In this document: positions 1-7,354 of the stretch, piece after piece
How positions within the stretch are numbered: the stretch's first letter is position 1
How the letters are laid out: each line of letters opens with the position of its first letter
NCBI GenBank assembly: GCA_023442945.1
Contig: JAEZWW010000015.1
Span: 1-12,707 of the forward strand
DNA from: Pseudomonadota bacterium
Lineage (GTDB): Bacteria > Pseudomonadota > Gammaproteobacteria > Burkholderiales > Burkholderiaceae_C
Length of the DNA stretch: 12,707 nucleotides
Direction: 5' to 3'
Position numbers and translations under genes: made by a program
The notes under the pieces: model-generated
The model's input: only the letters and a program-made list of their open reading frames with translations
What the model was told of the DNA's origin: nothing
Database searches by the model: none

Positions 1-118
1 GCTCGGCACCGACCGCGCGAGCGCTTCGCGCCGCGGGGCCAGGGCCGAGCAACGCGATGGCCCGTGTGGCTGTTCAGCCTCCCCTCTGGATGCGCCTGGG
101 GCGGGGTGTTGGCGGGGT
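1..118. other. Unassigned left edge with nested inverted repeats
   Basis: I cannot assign a gene here. One plus frame stays open from position 3 to a stop at 151-153, but the translation is low-complexity and unrecognised. The DNA can fold as a nested hairpin: gctcggc (1-7) pairs with gccgagc (44-50), enclosing gcgcga (15-20) and tcgcgc (26-31) around a 5-nt loop. It could be the end of a gene or RNA outside the window, or an upstream part of the repeat that starts near 119. Confidence 0.3.
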
Positions 119-461
119 AGCGCGTGCAGCGCAGCATGCACGCGCTTCGTGAACTGACTGGCCGAAGTTGTCTGAGCGGAGCGCTGAAAGCGCAAAGCGA
201 GTTCCTGCGGCCCACCCCGCCAGCGCCCCGACACAGGTTGCCCCGCAGCGAAGCGTAGGGGTCGCAGCCAGTGGGGTCGCCTTTCTTTGGTTTCTTTCTT
301 TGGCGAGTCAAAGAAAGAAACTGCGCCGCCGGGCGCACTTCCCGGCCTCTCAGCTTCGATTAAGCGGCGGCGCCAACCGAGCGCACGGCAAAAGGAAACT
401 ACAAATTCCATAGCTACCCGCGCAAGTTGCACTATCGCCAGCGCCCGAAACAAGCACTTCC
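119..461 (+). repeat. Large structured repeat, copy 1
   Basis: This ~340 bp element matches, in inverted orientation, the sequence at about 12358-12700. Matching blocks keep nearly the same spacing. It contains four stem-loops seen in both copies. Hairpin 1 has a perfect 10-bp stem (119-128/137-146) with loop GCGCAGCA. Hairpin 2 has a 5-bp stem (181-185/189-193). Hairpin 3 has a perfect 13-bp stem (290-302/309-321) with loop GCGAGT. Hairpin 4 is GCCGGG/CCCGGC (328-333/341-346), which overlaps the alternative pairing TGCGCC/GGCGCA (322-327/332-337). The last ~65 bp (396-461) is a member of a separate short repeat also found at 3957-4022, 11818-11883 and 12358-12417. Open frames inside it (168-413, 287-619) look like repeat translations rather than genes. 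It ends about 80 bp before pmbA. Confidence 0.85.
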
Positions 462-540
462 TATCCAAACAGCGCTGCAGCGCCACGGGCGCGGCCCAAC
501 CGCACCCCAGCCCCTCAAGCGGTGTGCAAAAATCCACCCC

Positions 541-1914
541 ATGCAAGACACCTCCAAGCCCCTGGCGGGCTTTTCTTATTCCCGCGGCTTTTTTGAAGAC
601 CTGGTCGATACCGCGCTGACCCACGCCAAGAAGCTGGGCGCCACCGACGCCGGCGCCGAGGCATCGGAAGGTTCGGGCTTGAGCGTCAGCGTGCGCAAGG
701 GCGATCTGGAGACGGTGGAGCGCAACCGCGACAAGTCGCTGGGCGTGACGGTGTACCTGGGCCAGCGGCGCGGCAACGCCAGCACGTCGGACTTTTCACG
801 CGCGGCGATCGAGCGCACGGTGCAGGCGGCATACGACATCGCGCGCTTCACCGCCGAAGACCCGGTGGCTGGCCTGCCAGACGAGGCCGACATCGCCACC
901 GCGGCCGACCAGCCGGACTTGGACCTGTTTCACCCCTGGCCGATCACCAGCGAACAGGCGGCCGAGATGGCGCTGGCCTGCGAGGCAGCGGCGTTTGGCG
1001 TGAGCAAGCGTATCAGCAACAGCGAAGGCGCCGGCGTGTCGGCGCAGCAAAGCCATTTCTTCAGCGCGCACACGCATGGCTTCCGTGGCGGCTACGCCAG
1101 CTCGCGCCACAGCCTGTCGGTGGCGCCGATCGCGGGCAAGGGCCGGGACATGCAACGCGACTACTGGTACAGCTCGGAGCGCAACGCCTGCGACCTGGCC
1201 AGCCCTGAAGCCGTGGGCCGCTACGCCGCCGAGCGCGCGCTGAGCCGCCTGCACAGCCGCAAGATCAGTACGCGCGAATGCCCGGTGTTGTTTGAGTCGC
1301 CCCTGGCTGCCGGGCTGCTGGGCGGATTCGTGCAGGCGGTGAGCGGCGGCGCGTTGTACCGCAAAACCACCTTCCTGGCCGACGCGCTGGGCAAGACCAT
1401 CTTCCCCAAGCACATCCGCATCGACGAAGACCCATTCGTTCGCGGCGGCAAGGGCTCATCACCCTTCGACGAAGAAGGCGTGCGCGTGCAAGCGCGCCGC
1501 GTGGTGGACGCGGGCCGCGTGGAGGGCTACTTCCTCAGCACCTACTCGGCGCGCAAGCTGGGCATGAAGACGACCGGCAACGCCGGCGGATCGCACAACC
1601 TGGTGCTGAGTTCGCGCCAGACACAGGCTGGTGACGACCTGGACGCCATGTTGCAAAAGCTCGGCACCGGCCTGTTCGTGATCGAGCTGATGGGCCAGGG
1701 CGTGAACTACGTGACGGGCGACTATTCGCGCGGGGCCAGCGGCTTCTGGGTCGAAAACGGCCGCATCGCCTTTCCGGTGCAGGAGATCACCATCGCCGGC
1801 AATCTGCGCGACATGTTCAAGGGCATCGCCGCGGTAGGTGCGGACGCGTACACCTACGGCGCAAAGACCACGGGCTCGATCCTGATCGACCGGATGACGG
1901 TGGCGGGCAACTGA
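541..1914 (+). CDS. pmbA: PmbA/TldE, inactive partner of the TldD/TldE metalloprotease
   Basis: The 457-residue product matches the usual length of PmbA (TldE). In other bacteria this subunit pairs with TldD in a cytoplasmic zinc protease that trims peptides such as microcin B17 precursor and the CcdA antitoxin. The family signature is clear: a GLSVSVRKGDLETVE-like stretch near residue 50, NRDKSLGVTVY and ASTSDFS shortly after, a central glycine-rich region, and the ending ILIDRMTVAGN. As expected for the TldE subunit, there is no HExxxH metal site. The frame runs upstream to an ATG at 427, but those 38 residues come from repeat DNA and look unlike protein, so I start at ATG 541, just before the family-like N terminus. 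No strong Shine-Dalgarno precedes that ATG. tldD is not in the window. A terminator follows the stop. Confidence 0.93.
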   Translation: MQDTSKPLAGFSYSRGFFEDLVDTALTHAKKLGATDAGAEASEGSGLSVSVRKGDLETVERNRDKSLGVTVYLGQRRGNASTSDFSRAAIERTVQAAYDIARFTAEDPVAGLPDEADIATAADQPDLDLFHPWPITSEQAAEMALACEAAAFGVSKRISNSEGAGVSAQQSHFFSAHTHGFRGGYASSRHSLSVAPIAGKGRDMQRDYWYSSERNACDLASPEAVGRYAAERALSRLHSRKISTRECPVLFESPLAAGLLGGFVQAVSGGALYRKTTFLADALGKTIFPKHIRIDEDPFVRGGKGSSPFDEEGVRVQARRVVDAGRVEGYFLSTYSARKLGMKTTGNAGGSHNLVLSSRQTQAGDDLDAMLQKLGTGLFVIELMGQGVNYVTGDYSRGASGFWVENGRIAFPVQEITIAGNLRDMFKGIAAVGADAYTYGAKTTGSILIDRMTVAGN

Positions 1915-1961
1915 GGCCCGCACCGCCGTTCGCCGCGCTCGCAGACCGCGGCTTCAGATAC

Positions 1962-1990
1962 AAAACCGGCAGCCAAGGCTGCCGGTTTTT
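1962..1990. terminator. Two-way intrinsic terminator between pmbA and yqeY
   Basis: A perfect 12-bp stem (AAAACCGGCAGC at 1962-1973 with its complement at 1978-1989) encloses the 4-nt loop CAAG. It is followed by TTTTT on the plus strand and starts with AAAA, so it has a U-run in both directions. It lies between the convergent pmbA and yqeY genes and can serve both. Confidence 0.88.
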
Positions 1991-2068
1991 GTTGGGTCGC
2001 CCCGTAACCACCAGACGCACCGCATTGCGCGACGTGGATGCGGCGCGGTGGTCCGACGGCCGTGGACT

Positions 2069-2515
2069 TCAACCGGCCAGTGCCGCCTTGACCGCGGCGC
2101 TGACGGCGCCCATGTCGGCTTTGCCGGCCAGGCGCGCCTTGGCGGCGCCCATTACCTTGCCCATGTCGCCCGGGCCGGCGGCGCCCAGCTCGGCCACCAG
2201 GGCTTTGACCTCGGCAGCCACTTCGTCGGCCGACAGTCGCGCGGGCAGGTAGGCTTCGAGCACGGTGATTTCGGCCGCTTCCTTGTCGGCCAAATCCTGG
2301 CGATTGGCCTGGGTGAAGGCGGCGATGCTGTCCTTGCGCTGCTTGATCAGCTTGTCCAGGATGGCGACGATGGCTGCGTCGTCCAGCACGATGCGCTCGT
2401 CAACTTCCTTTTGCTTCATGGCCGCCTGCAGCAGACGGATGGTGCCCAGGCGCTCGGAATCCTTGGCGCGCATGGCGGTCTTCATGTCTTCGGTGATCTG
2501 GTCTTTCAGGCTCAT
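2069..2515 (-). CDS. yqeY: YqeY/GatB-related protein
   Basis: The 148-residue product begins MSLKDQITEDMKTAMRAKD and has the features of the GatB/YqeY family: an N-terminal helical part with RLLQAAMKQKEVDER, then KQRKDSI, and a C-terminal part with LEAYLP and GDMGKVMG. The family resembles the C-terminal tail domain of GatB, the subunit of glutamyl-tRNA(Gln) amidotransferase that contacts tRNA. The role of stand-alone YqeY is not settled, although a tRNA-related function is usually assumed. The frame extends to an ATG at 2614, but that extension reads through the hairpins behind rpsU. I therefore chose the ATG at 2515, preceded by GAAGGA at a normal distance. It lies 124 bp downstream of rpsU on the same strand and may be reached by partial readthrough. 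Confidence 0.92.
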   Translation of the reverse strand: MSLKDQITEDMKTAMRAKDSERLGTIRLLQAAMKQKEVDERIVLDDAAIVAILDKLIKQRKDSIAAFTQANRQDLADKEAAEITVLEAYLPARLSADEVAAEVKALVAELGAAGPGDMGKVMGAAKARLAGKADMGAVSAAVKAALAG

Positions 2516-2550
2516 GGCAGGTCCTTCAGGTGGGAAAAGCAAAGGTCGCA

Positions 2551-2588
2551 GAAACAACAAAGGCCCGCTGAGCGTCCCCGGCGAGCCT
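2551..2588 (-). terminator. Terminator-like hairpin between rpsU and yqeY
   Basis: Read on the minus strand, AGGCTCGC pairs with GCGGGCCT (one G-U pair) around a 12-nt loop and is followed directly by TTGTTGTTT. This is the shape of an intrinsic terminator, though the T-run is interrupted. It lies after rpsU and before the yqeY Shine-Dalgarno, so it probably limits transcription into yqeY instead of fully separating the genes. Confidence 0.6.
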
Positions 2589-2602
2589 TGTGGCTGCGAG
2601 CG

Positions 2603-2623
2603 GCCCCGTTGCATGAACGGGGC
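2603..2623 (-). other. Stem-loop just after rpsU
   Basis: GCCCCGTT (2603-2610) and AACGGGGC (2616-2623) form a perfect 8-bp stem with a 5-nt loop, and flanking AGCG/CGCT can extend it across a bulge. It starts 17 bases after the rpsU stop. No T-run follows, so it is more likely an RNA-stabilising or processing structure than a terminator on its own. Confidence 0.5.
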
Positions 2624-2639
2624 GCTGCAACAAAGAAAC

Positions 2640-2852
2640 TCAGTAGAGCTTCTTGGGCAACTGCATGCTGCGCACGCGCTTGTGGTGGCGCTTGACGGCG
2701 GCAGCCTTCTTGCGCTTGCGCTCGGCGGTGGGCTTCTCGTAGAACTCGCGGGCGCGCAGTTCGGTCAGCAGGCCCAGCTTCTCGATGGTGCGCTTGAAGC
2801 GGCGCAGGGCGACGTCAAACGGCTCGTTCTCTTTTACACGGATGGTGGTCAT
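2640..2852 (-). CDS. rpsU: Small ribosomal subunit protein bS21
   Basis: The 70-residue, highly basic product is a full-length ribosomal protein S21. It starts MTTIRVKENEPFDVALRRFKR, continues with the REFYEKPTAERKRKKAAAVKR signature, and ends in a basic tail. S21 binds near the 3' end of 16S rRNA in the 30S subunit and helps initiation at Shine-Dalgarno sites. The ATG is fixed by the conserved N terminus, yet the bases just upstream (ACCATAAATTTCGA) contain no clear Shine-Dalgarno. A leader of about 120 nt is inferred from a consensus -10 box at 2977-2982. This leader holds a small inverted repeat, GTGAAG/CTTCAC (2882-2887/2897-2902). yqeY follows on the same strand beyond two hairpins. Confidence 0.97.
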   Translation of the reverse strand: MTTIRVKENEPFDVALRRFKRTIEKLGLLTELRAREFYEKPTAERKRKKAAAVKRHHKRVRSMQLPKKLY

Positions 2853-2976
2853 TCGAAATTTATGGTGTGCGGCCAGCAGGGGTGAAGTAGATCAGGCTTC
2901 ACGCCATGCGCCGCTAAGGTTGCCCCGCCTCTTAACTAGTATGTGGCCGGCAGGGCGTTTGCCAGCAAAGCCTTCA

Positions 2977-3005
2977 ATTATAGGCCTAAACACCAGAATA
3001 AGCGC
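2977..3005 (-). promoter_or_regulatory. Probable rpsU promoter
   Basis: On the minus strand a perfect TATAAT (2982 down to 2977) lies 17 bases after GCGCTT (3005 down to 3000). The -10 box is consensus, but the -35 box is poor, so the call rests mainly on the -10 box and its position 5' of rpsU. It implies a leader of roughly 115-120 nt. Confidence 0.5.
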
Positions 3006-3151
3006 GTTTATCTGGGCCCAACCACGTTGTCCGCGCGCCGCAATGTCATGAAAAAGGCGCAAACTGCGGGCGGCTGGCCGATCTGCAGTGTCTTTTTAAA
3101 AAACGCGTGGCGGGGACGGCCAGCAGACATTCGGCTTGACCCGCGACCGCG
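3006..3151 (+). other. Upstream region of the outer-membrane protein gene
   Basis: No gene is seen here. An 8-bp inverted repeat, GCTGGCCG (3073-3080) and CGGCCAGC (3117-3124), encloses an AT-rich core with TTTTTAAAAA. This could be a regulator site or a leader hairpin upstream of the gene starting at 3152. I could not identify a convincing promoter or Shine-Dalgarno. Confidence 0.3.
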
Positions 3152-3931
3152 ATGCGCATTTGCCTGGCTTTTCTCTCATTGGTTTGCCGCCCCCTGGCGG
3201 TGCTGGCCCTGCTCGTGCTGGCCGTGCCGGCAGCGCGTGCCGCCCACCCGCTGCTGACCGACGACCCGGGCCTGCAGGGGGCGGGGCATTGGCAGCTGGA
3301 GGTGAACACCGACCACGCCCGCACGCGAGATGGCGGTGCCACTTTCTGGGCGCGGCAGGTCAACATGACGTTGACGCGCGGGATGACGGACCGGGTCGAT
3401 ATCGCCTTCAACCTGCCCCTGCAGCGCCAGAGTGCGCCGGGTGAACCCACGCAGAGCGGCGTGGGTGACGTGGGGCTGCAGCTCAAATGGCGCTTCTACG
3501 ACAACGGCCAGGGCTGGGCGCTGGGCGCGCGGCCGACGCTAACGCTGCCGACCGGCAGCACCCGCAAGGGCCTGGGCAACGGCCGCGCTGCTGCGGGGGC
3601 GCTGCTGCTGTCGCAGCTGGACGTGGGCGACTGGACCTGGCTGGTCAACGCGGGCTACGTCTACAACGGCAACCGGGTCGGCGCGCGTCGGCATTTGTGG
3701 GCGGCGTCGACCGCGTTGCTGCTGCAGGTGAGCGCGGCTTGGTCCCTGGTCAGCGAAGTGGGGGCAATGCGCGCGGCCGACGCCACCGGCCCGGGCACCG
3801 CGCGCTTTGGCCTGGTGGGCGCGGTCGTTCACCTGAACGACAAGACCGATCTGGACCTGGGCTGGCGCCGCAGCTGGGGCGGTGCGCCGAGGGTCGACAC
3901 CTGGGGCGTGGGGCTGACGCGGCGCTGGTAG
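3152..3931 (+). CDS. Outer-membrane beta-barrel protein, phenol MetA-pathway type (PF13557-like)
   Basis: The 259-residue product has a signal peptide of about 30 residues (hydrophobic core near 15-27, Ala-rich cleavage site before HPLLTDD). What follows has the pattern of the family annotated as transporter or MetA-pathway of phenol degradation: HPLLTDDPGLQGAGHWQLE at the mature N terminus, then alternating amphipathic strands, a PTLTLPTGS segment near residue 130, and a final strand ending in RRW. The terminal aromatic residue suits outer-membrane insertion. The true substrate is unknown and the family name is historical. An in-frame TGA at 3137-3139 leaves ATG 3152 as the only sensible start. 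It converges on the ftr operon from the other strand, so there is no operon evidence tying it to iron uptake. Confidence 0.75.
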   Translation: MRICLAFLSLVCRPLAVLALLVLAVPAARAAHPLLTDDPGLQGAGHWQLEVNTDHARTRDGGATFWARQVNMTLTRGMTDRVDIAFNLPLQRQSAPGEPTQSGVGDVGLQLKWRFYDNGQGWALGARPTLTLPTGSTRKGLGNGRAAAGALLLSQLDVGDWTWLVNAGYVYNGNRVGARRHLWAASTALLLQVSAAWSLVSEVGAMRAADATGPGTARFGLVGAVVHLNDKTDLDLGWRRSWGGAPRVDTWGVGLTRRW

Positions 3932-3956
3932 TTCCGGGCACCACCTCAGGCGATGG

Positions 3957-4022
3957 ATTTCAAGGAAAATCGTGCTCTGGCCCTACAACCATCTGCGCAG
4001 CCAGCTATTGAATTGATAGTTG
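3957..4022 (-). repeat. Short interspersed repeat, copy A
   Basis: Read on the minus strand, this 66-bp stretch begins CAACTATCAATTCAATAGCT and ends CCTTGAAAT. It aligns without gaps to 11818-11883 (plus strand), with about 42 of 66 positions identical by hand count. It also resembles the tails of both large repeats (396-461 and 12358-12417). It lies between the convergent outer-membrane protein gene and ftrD. Confidence 0.7.
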
Positions 4023-4075
4023 ATGGCCGATGAGCATCAACGCAATGGGGGTGGAGCAGGCCGGCGCCATCGCCC

Positions 4076-5527
4076 TCACCACCACCAGAACAGCCACCCC
4101 CAGGCGCTGCCGACCCAGGCCAGCACCAGCACGATCGGCACCACCACCGCCAGCGCGCGGCCGGCCGACAGCCCCCAAGCGCGCGCGATCTGCCAGCCCA
4201 GCGCCAGCGACCACCCACTGGCCGCCACCAGCAGTGCCAGCCGCAGCGGGTTGATCCACTGCAGCACGATGCCTTCACCGCGCAACAGCGTCAGCGTGAT
4301 GGCGCTCAGGCCCAGAAACACGCCGATGCCCGCCACCGGGATCAGCGCTTGCGCCAGGTGGTGCAGGCGTTGCGTGCGCCACGGGCCGGCCAGGCGCACG
4401 CTGCCGGCCAGCAATGCCAGCGTCACGCTGCCCCAGACCAGCGCCGTCACGCCGACATAGCCCAGCAGCAGCGCGCCGTCCAGCCAGGTGAAGACGTCGT
4501 TCTGGTCGGGGTAGTGCGTCAACACCCACCAGGGCGCGTTGTCGGCCAGCGGCCAGAAGATGTCGCGGTCGATCAGCCAGGTGGCAATCGCCTGTTTGGC
4601 GGCCACAAACCAGGGGCTGGAACTCCAGTGGAAGGCCCCGATCGCCACGCCCAGCAGGCCGAACACGATCAGCCAGGTCTGCCAATGGTCGGCCTCGGTC
4701 GCGGCGACCTTGACCACTTCTTCGGACGGTGAACGCCACTGCAGCGCAATCGCGCCGTGGTGGCCGCTGCAGCGCCCGCACATGTGGCATTCCTCGTTGC
4801 CCTCCATGTGGCGCAGCGCGACCATGGGGCCGCAGTCCACGGCGGCAGGGCGGATGGGGATGGTGCGCGGGTGCGCGGCGGCGGCCTGCGCTTCATCTTC
4901 CAGCGACAGCCGCCAGGCCGCGTCGTCCACGCGGAAGTGCATTGGCGCCAACTTGGACAGCAGCGCAAACACGCCGTTGACCGGGCACAGGTAACGGCAC
5001 CAGGCGCGCTTGCCGCGCGTGTACATATAGCCCACGATCATGGCCGCCACCGTGCTGCCGCCCAGCACCACCAGCGCGGCCTTGGGGTACTGGTACACGC
5101 TGATCATCTGGCCGTACACCGTGGTGCAGACAAAGGCCACGAAGGGCCAGCCGCCCCAGCGCATCCAGCGCGGTATGCCGCGGCCCCGCCCGTGCTTGGC
5201 GGCCCATTCGGTCAGCGCCCCTTCGGGGCACAGCACGCCGCACCACAGACGCCCGAACAGCACCATGCTGACCAGCACGAACGGCCACCAGATGCCCCAG
5301 AAGGCGAATTCCGCCGCGATCGTCAGGTTGTTCCAGACATGCGCCGCGTTGCCCGGCAGCGGCAGCACGGCCGGCACGATCAGCAGCACCGCGTAAACCA
5401 CCACCACCACCCATTGCAGGGCGCGGATCAGCTGGGCGTGGGTGCGCATCCATTCGCCCACCGCCGCCAGCGTGCGCTGGGCGCGGCTGGGGCCAACGGT
5501 CAGCACCGGGCTTTCAGCGACGCTCAT
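4076..5527 (-). CDS. ftrD: FtrD, membrane polyferredoxin of the ferrous-iron uptake system
   Basis: The 483-residue product is a polytopic membrane protein related to NapH/NosR/FixG-type ferredoxins. It has CGVLCP at residues 96-101, CRYLCP at 177-182, and a further cluster motif formed by C232 and C247-x2-C250-x2-C253. These cysteines can hold two 4Fe-4S clusters. About four membrane segments flank the cysteine motifs at the N-terminal side, and several more follow, ending in WGWLFWWW. In the Bordetella and Brucella FtrABCD systems this subunit is proposed to pass electrons away from iron oxidised during uptake. Its ATG overlaps the ftrC stop by 4 nt (ATGA), which implies translational coupling. 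It is the last gene of the operon, and I see no clear terminator behind it. Confidence 0.9.
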   Translation of the reverse strand: MSVAESPVLTVGPSRAQRTLAAVGEWMRTHAQLIRALQWVVVVVYAVLLIVPAVLPLPGNAAHVWNNLTIAAEFAFWGIWWPFVLVSMVLFGRLWCGVLCPEGALTEWAAKHGRGRGIPRWMRWGGWPFVAFVCTTVYGQMISVYQYPKAALVVLGGSTVAAMIVGYMYTRGKRAWCRYLCPVNGVFALLSKLAPMHFRVDDAAWRLSLEDEAQAAAAHPRTIPIRPAAVDCGPMVALRHMEGNEECHMCGRCSGHHGAIALQWRSPSEEVVKVAATEADHWQTWLIVFGLLGVAIGAFHWSSSPWFVAAKQAIATWLIDRDIFWPLADNAPWWVLTHYPDQNDVFTWLDGALLLGYVGVTALVWGSVTLALLAGSVRLAGPWRTQRLHHLAQALIPVAGIGVFLGLSAITLTLLRGEGIVLQWINPLRLALLVAASGWSLALGWQIARAWGLSAGRALAVVVPIVLVLAWVGSAWGWLFWWW

Positions 5528-6393
5528 GGTTCAGCGGCGATGGCGGCGGTGGCGCTCGGGCTGGCGCCGGCGGCACGGCGCGCCTGCACGGCCGTGCGCC
5601 AGCGCATCAGCGCCCACACGCCCAGCCAGTAGCCGATGTAGACCAGCACCGTCATCAGCGACGGCTGGGCGCGGTACCCGGTCAGCGCGGCCACCACGCC
5701 GCCGAACGGCGTCATGTCGTTCAACAGCCCCGTGGTGTCCCACAGGCCGTCACGCAGCGCGGGCAGCCAGCCCATCAGCTGCAGTTTTTCTGCACCGGTG
5801 ACGACCAGCGACGCGGCCAACAGCAGCAGCATGACTTCGGTCACGCGGAAAAAGGTGCGCCAGTTCAGCACCTTGCCGCCCAACTGCAGCAGCTCAAACG
5901 TGGCGACCGCCAGCGCCAGACCGGCCAACGCCGCCAGACCCATGGTCGGCAGCTGTTCGGCCGGTGCGGCGGCCAGCGTGCCGTAAAGGAACACCACCGC
6001 TTCGCTGCCTTCGCGCGCAATCGCCAGCGCCGCCAGCACCAGCACGCCCCACCAGTTGCGCTTTTCCGCCTGCTGCGACAGGCCGCGTTCCAGGTCGCGC
6101 TTCAGGGTGCGCCCGTGCGCGCGCACCCACAGCACCATCTGCACGATCAGCGCGGCGGCGATGAGCACCATGGCGGCCTGGAACGCGTCCTGGTGCTCGG
6201 CCAGCAGCCCTTCGGCCGCGTAGATGCCCAGCGCCAGCAGCGCGGCCAGAAAAAAGCCCAGCGCCACGCCGCCCCAGAGCCAGCGTTTGCCGCCCGCCGC
6301 GTCTGGCGTGCGCGACAGCCACGCGTACAGGATGCCCACGACGAGCAGCGCCTCGACGCTTTCGCGCCACATGATGAAGATGATCTGGCCCAT
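5524..6393 (-). CDS. ftrC: FtrC, FTR1-family high-affinity iron permease
   Basis: The 289-residue inner-membrane protein starts MGQIIFIMWRESVEALLVVG and carries the two REXXE iron-binding motifs of FTR1/EfeU permeases: R10-ESV-E14 in the first helix and R127-EGS-E131 in the fourth. About seven hydrophobic segments are visible. The family moves iron across the inner membrane, and in this context the iron is delivered by FtrA and FtrB. The start is fixed by the conserved N terminus. Upstream on the message is GGGG at a usable distance, and the gap from ftrB is 37 bp. The stop overlaps the ftrD start. The C-terminal tail after residue 270 is Ala-rich and variable. Confidence 0.95.
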   Translation of the reverse strand: MGQIIFIMWRESVEALLVVGILYAWLSRTPDAAGGKRWLWGGVALGFFLAALLALGIYAAEGLLAEHQDAFQAAMVLIAAALIVQMVLWVRAHGRTLKRDLERGLSQQAEKRNWWGVLVLAALAIAREGSEAVVFLYGTLAAAPAEQLPTMGLAALAGLALAVATFELLQLGGKVLNWRTFFRVTEVMLLLLAASLVVTGAEKLQLMGWLPALRDGLWDTTGLLNDMTPFGGVVAALTGYRAQPSLMTVLVYIGYWLGVWALMRWRTAVQARRAAGASPSATAAIAAEP

Positions 6394-6430
6394 GGCTGGC
6401 CCCGGCTTTCTGAAAGACTGACGAACGGAT

Positions 6431-6769
6431 TTACTTGATGACGAACACGCCCTGCGTCGTGGACATGTGGAATTCGTCGAAGAACGGGTAGGTGCCCGCC
6501 GATTTGCCCGGCAGCACGCGCGTGCGCGTCACACCCGGCGCCACCACCAACTCCAGGCCCAGCGGCAGGCTTTCAAACTCGGCCGGGGTCTTGCCCTTGT
6601 TGACCACTTCGACGCGAAAGCGCTGGCCTGCGGGCACTTCGATGCGCTTGGTGTTGATCACGCCGTCGTTCAACTCGACCCGGATGGTCGGCACATCGTC
6701 GGCGTGCGCGGCCAGCGCAGAGCCGGCCAGCAGCAGGGCGGCTGCGGCGGCGCGGCGCCAGGGGGCCAT
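6431..6769 (-). CDS. ftrB: FtrB, periplasmic cupredoxin-like protein
   Basis: The 112-residue product has a signal peptide (Arg-containing start, Ala/Leu core, cleavage near AAHA-DD at 21-24) and a mature cupredoxin-like beta-sandwich with IRVELNDGVI, RIEVPAGQRFRVEVVNKG and a final FFDEFHMSTTQGVFVIK. There is no cysteine, so the classical type-1 copper ligand is missing; H101 and M102 remain as candidate ligands. In Bordetella FtrB is proposed to help oxidise Fe(II) before permease entry. The frame continues upstream to 6838, but the ATG at 6769 gives the signal peptide and shares one base with the ftrA stop (TGATG), a typical coupled start. Confidence 0.9.
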   Translation of the reverse strand: MAPWRRAAAAALLLAGSALAAHADDVPTIRVELNDGVINTKRIEVPAGQRFRVEVVNKGKTPAEFESLPLGLELVVAPGVTRTRVLPGKSAGTYPFFDEFHMSTTQGVFVIK

Positions 6770-7314
6770 CAATAGCCGCCTTTCTTGCCGGTGCCCGCGT
6801 AGGTGAATTCGTAGGTCGCCGTGAAGGGCTTGAACCACGGCGCCACACCGGTTTCCTTGTCCACATGGCGGCCAAAGTGGGCATGGGCGTTCTGGCTCGG
6901 CGGCAGCACCGTGATCGCCAGCTTGTACTTGCCCGGGCCCATCAGCTTGACGTTTTCGCCGTAATGAGGGCCGTCGCTGGCCACCATGGGCATCAGATCG
7001 CCCTCCAGCGCCTTGGCGTCGCCGGCCTTGGTCAGCTTGTACTTGACCACCAGGTGAGGCATCCAGTCCCCTTCGCCAAAGCCGTTGGTGTTGCCCTTGA
7101 CGGCGCGGATGTCCGCTTCCAGGTGGATGTCCGACAGCTTGGCCTCGCGCATCATGCCCGGCGGGTCCATTTCGATCGGCTGCAGGTAGACCGCGGCGAC
7201 TTCCATGCCGCCTTCCACGTGCGGCTTGCCAATGGGCGTTTCAGCGGCCGTGGCCATCAACGGGGCCAAGGCCAGCAGCAGCACGGCTGGAGCGATCTGC
7301 TTCAAAGATGTCAT
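6769..7314 (-). CDS. ftrA: FtrA, periplasmic P19/Tpd-type iron-binding protein
   Basis: The 181-residue product has a 23-residue signal peptide (MTSLKQIAPAVLLLALAPLM, then ATAA) and a mature domain of the P19 family (Campylobacter P19, Treponema Tpd, Bordetella FtrA). These periplasmic dimers bind copper and iron. Candidate ligands are visible in conserved places: H64 and E66 in the DIHLEADI segment, H87 in WMPH, H117 in DGPHYG, and H144/H146/H150 in the AHAHFGRH segment. A longer frame begins at 7428, but it crosses the promoter and Fur-like site. ATG 7314 gives a clean signal peptide and is preceded by an AGGA Shine-Dalgarno. It is the first gene of the ftrABCD operon. Confidence 0.93.
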   Translation of the reverse strand: MTSLKQIAPAVLLLALAPLMATAAETPIGKPHVEGGMEVAAVYLQPIEMDPPGMMREAKLSDIHLEADIRAVKGNTNGFGEGDWMPHLVVKYKLTKAGDAKALEGDLMPMVASDGPHYGENVKLMGPGKYKLAITVLPPSQNAHAHFGRHVDKETGVAPWFKPFTATYEFTYAGTGKKGGY

Positions 7315-7335
7315 ATTTTTCCTGGGGGGGTAAAT

Positions 7336-7354
7336 AAGAATGATTCTCGATACG
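7336..7354 (-). promoter_or_regulatory. Fur-box-like operator upstream of ftrA
   Basis: The plus-strand sequence AAGAATGATTCTCGATACG matches the 19-bp Fur consensus GATAATGATAATCATTATC at 11 of 19 positions by hand count, and contains the inverted core AGAAT-G-ATTCT (7337-7347). It overlaps the inferred -10 box of ftrA, where bound Fe-Fur would block transcription. This fits control of an iron-uptake operon. Confidence 0.65.

Noticed and set aside
168..619. Two overlapping plus-strand frames in copy 1 of the large repeat
   Set aside because: The same translations arise from the inverted copy at the other end. They follow the repeat hairpins and have no ribosome site, so they are repeat DNA, not genes.
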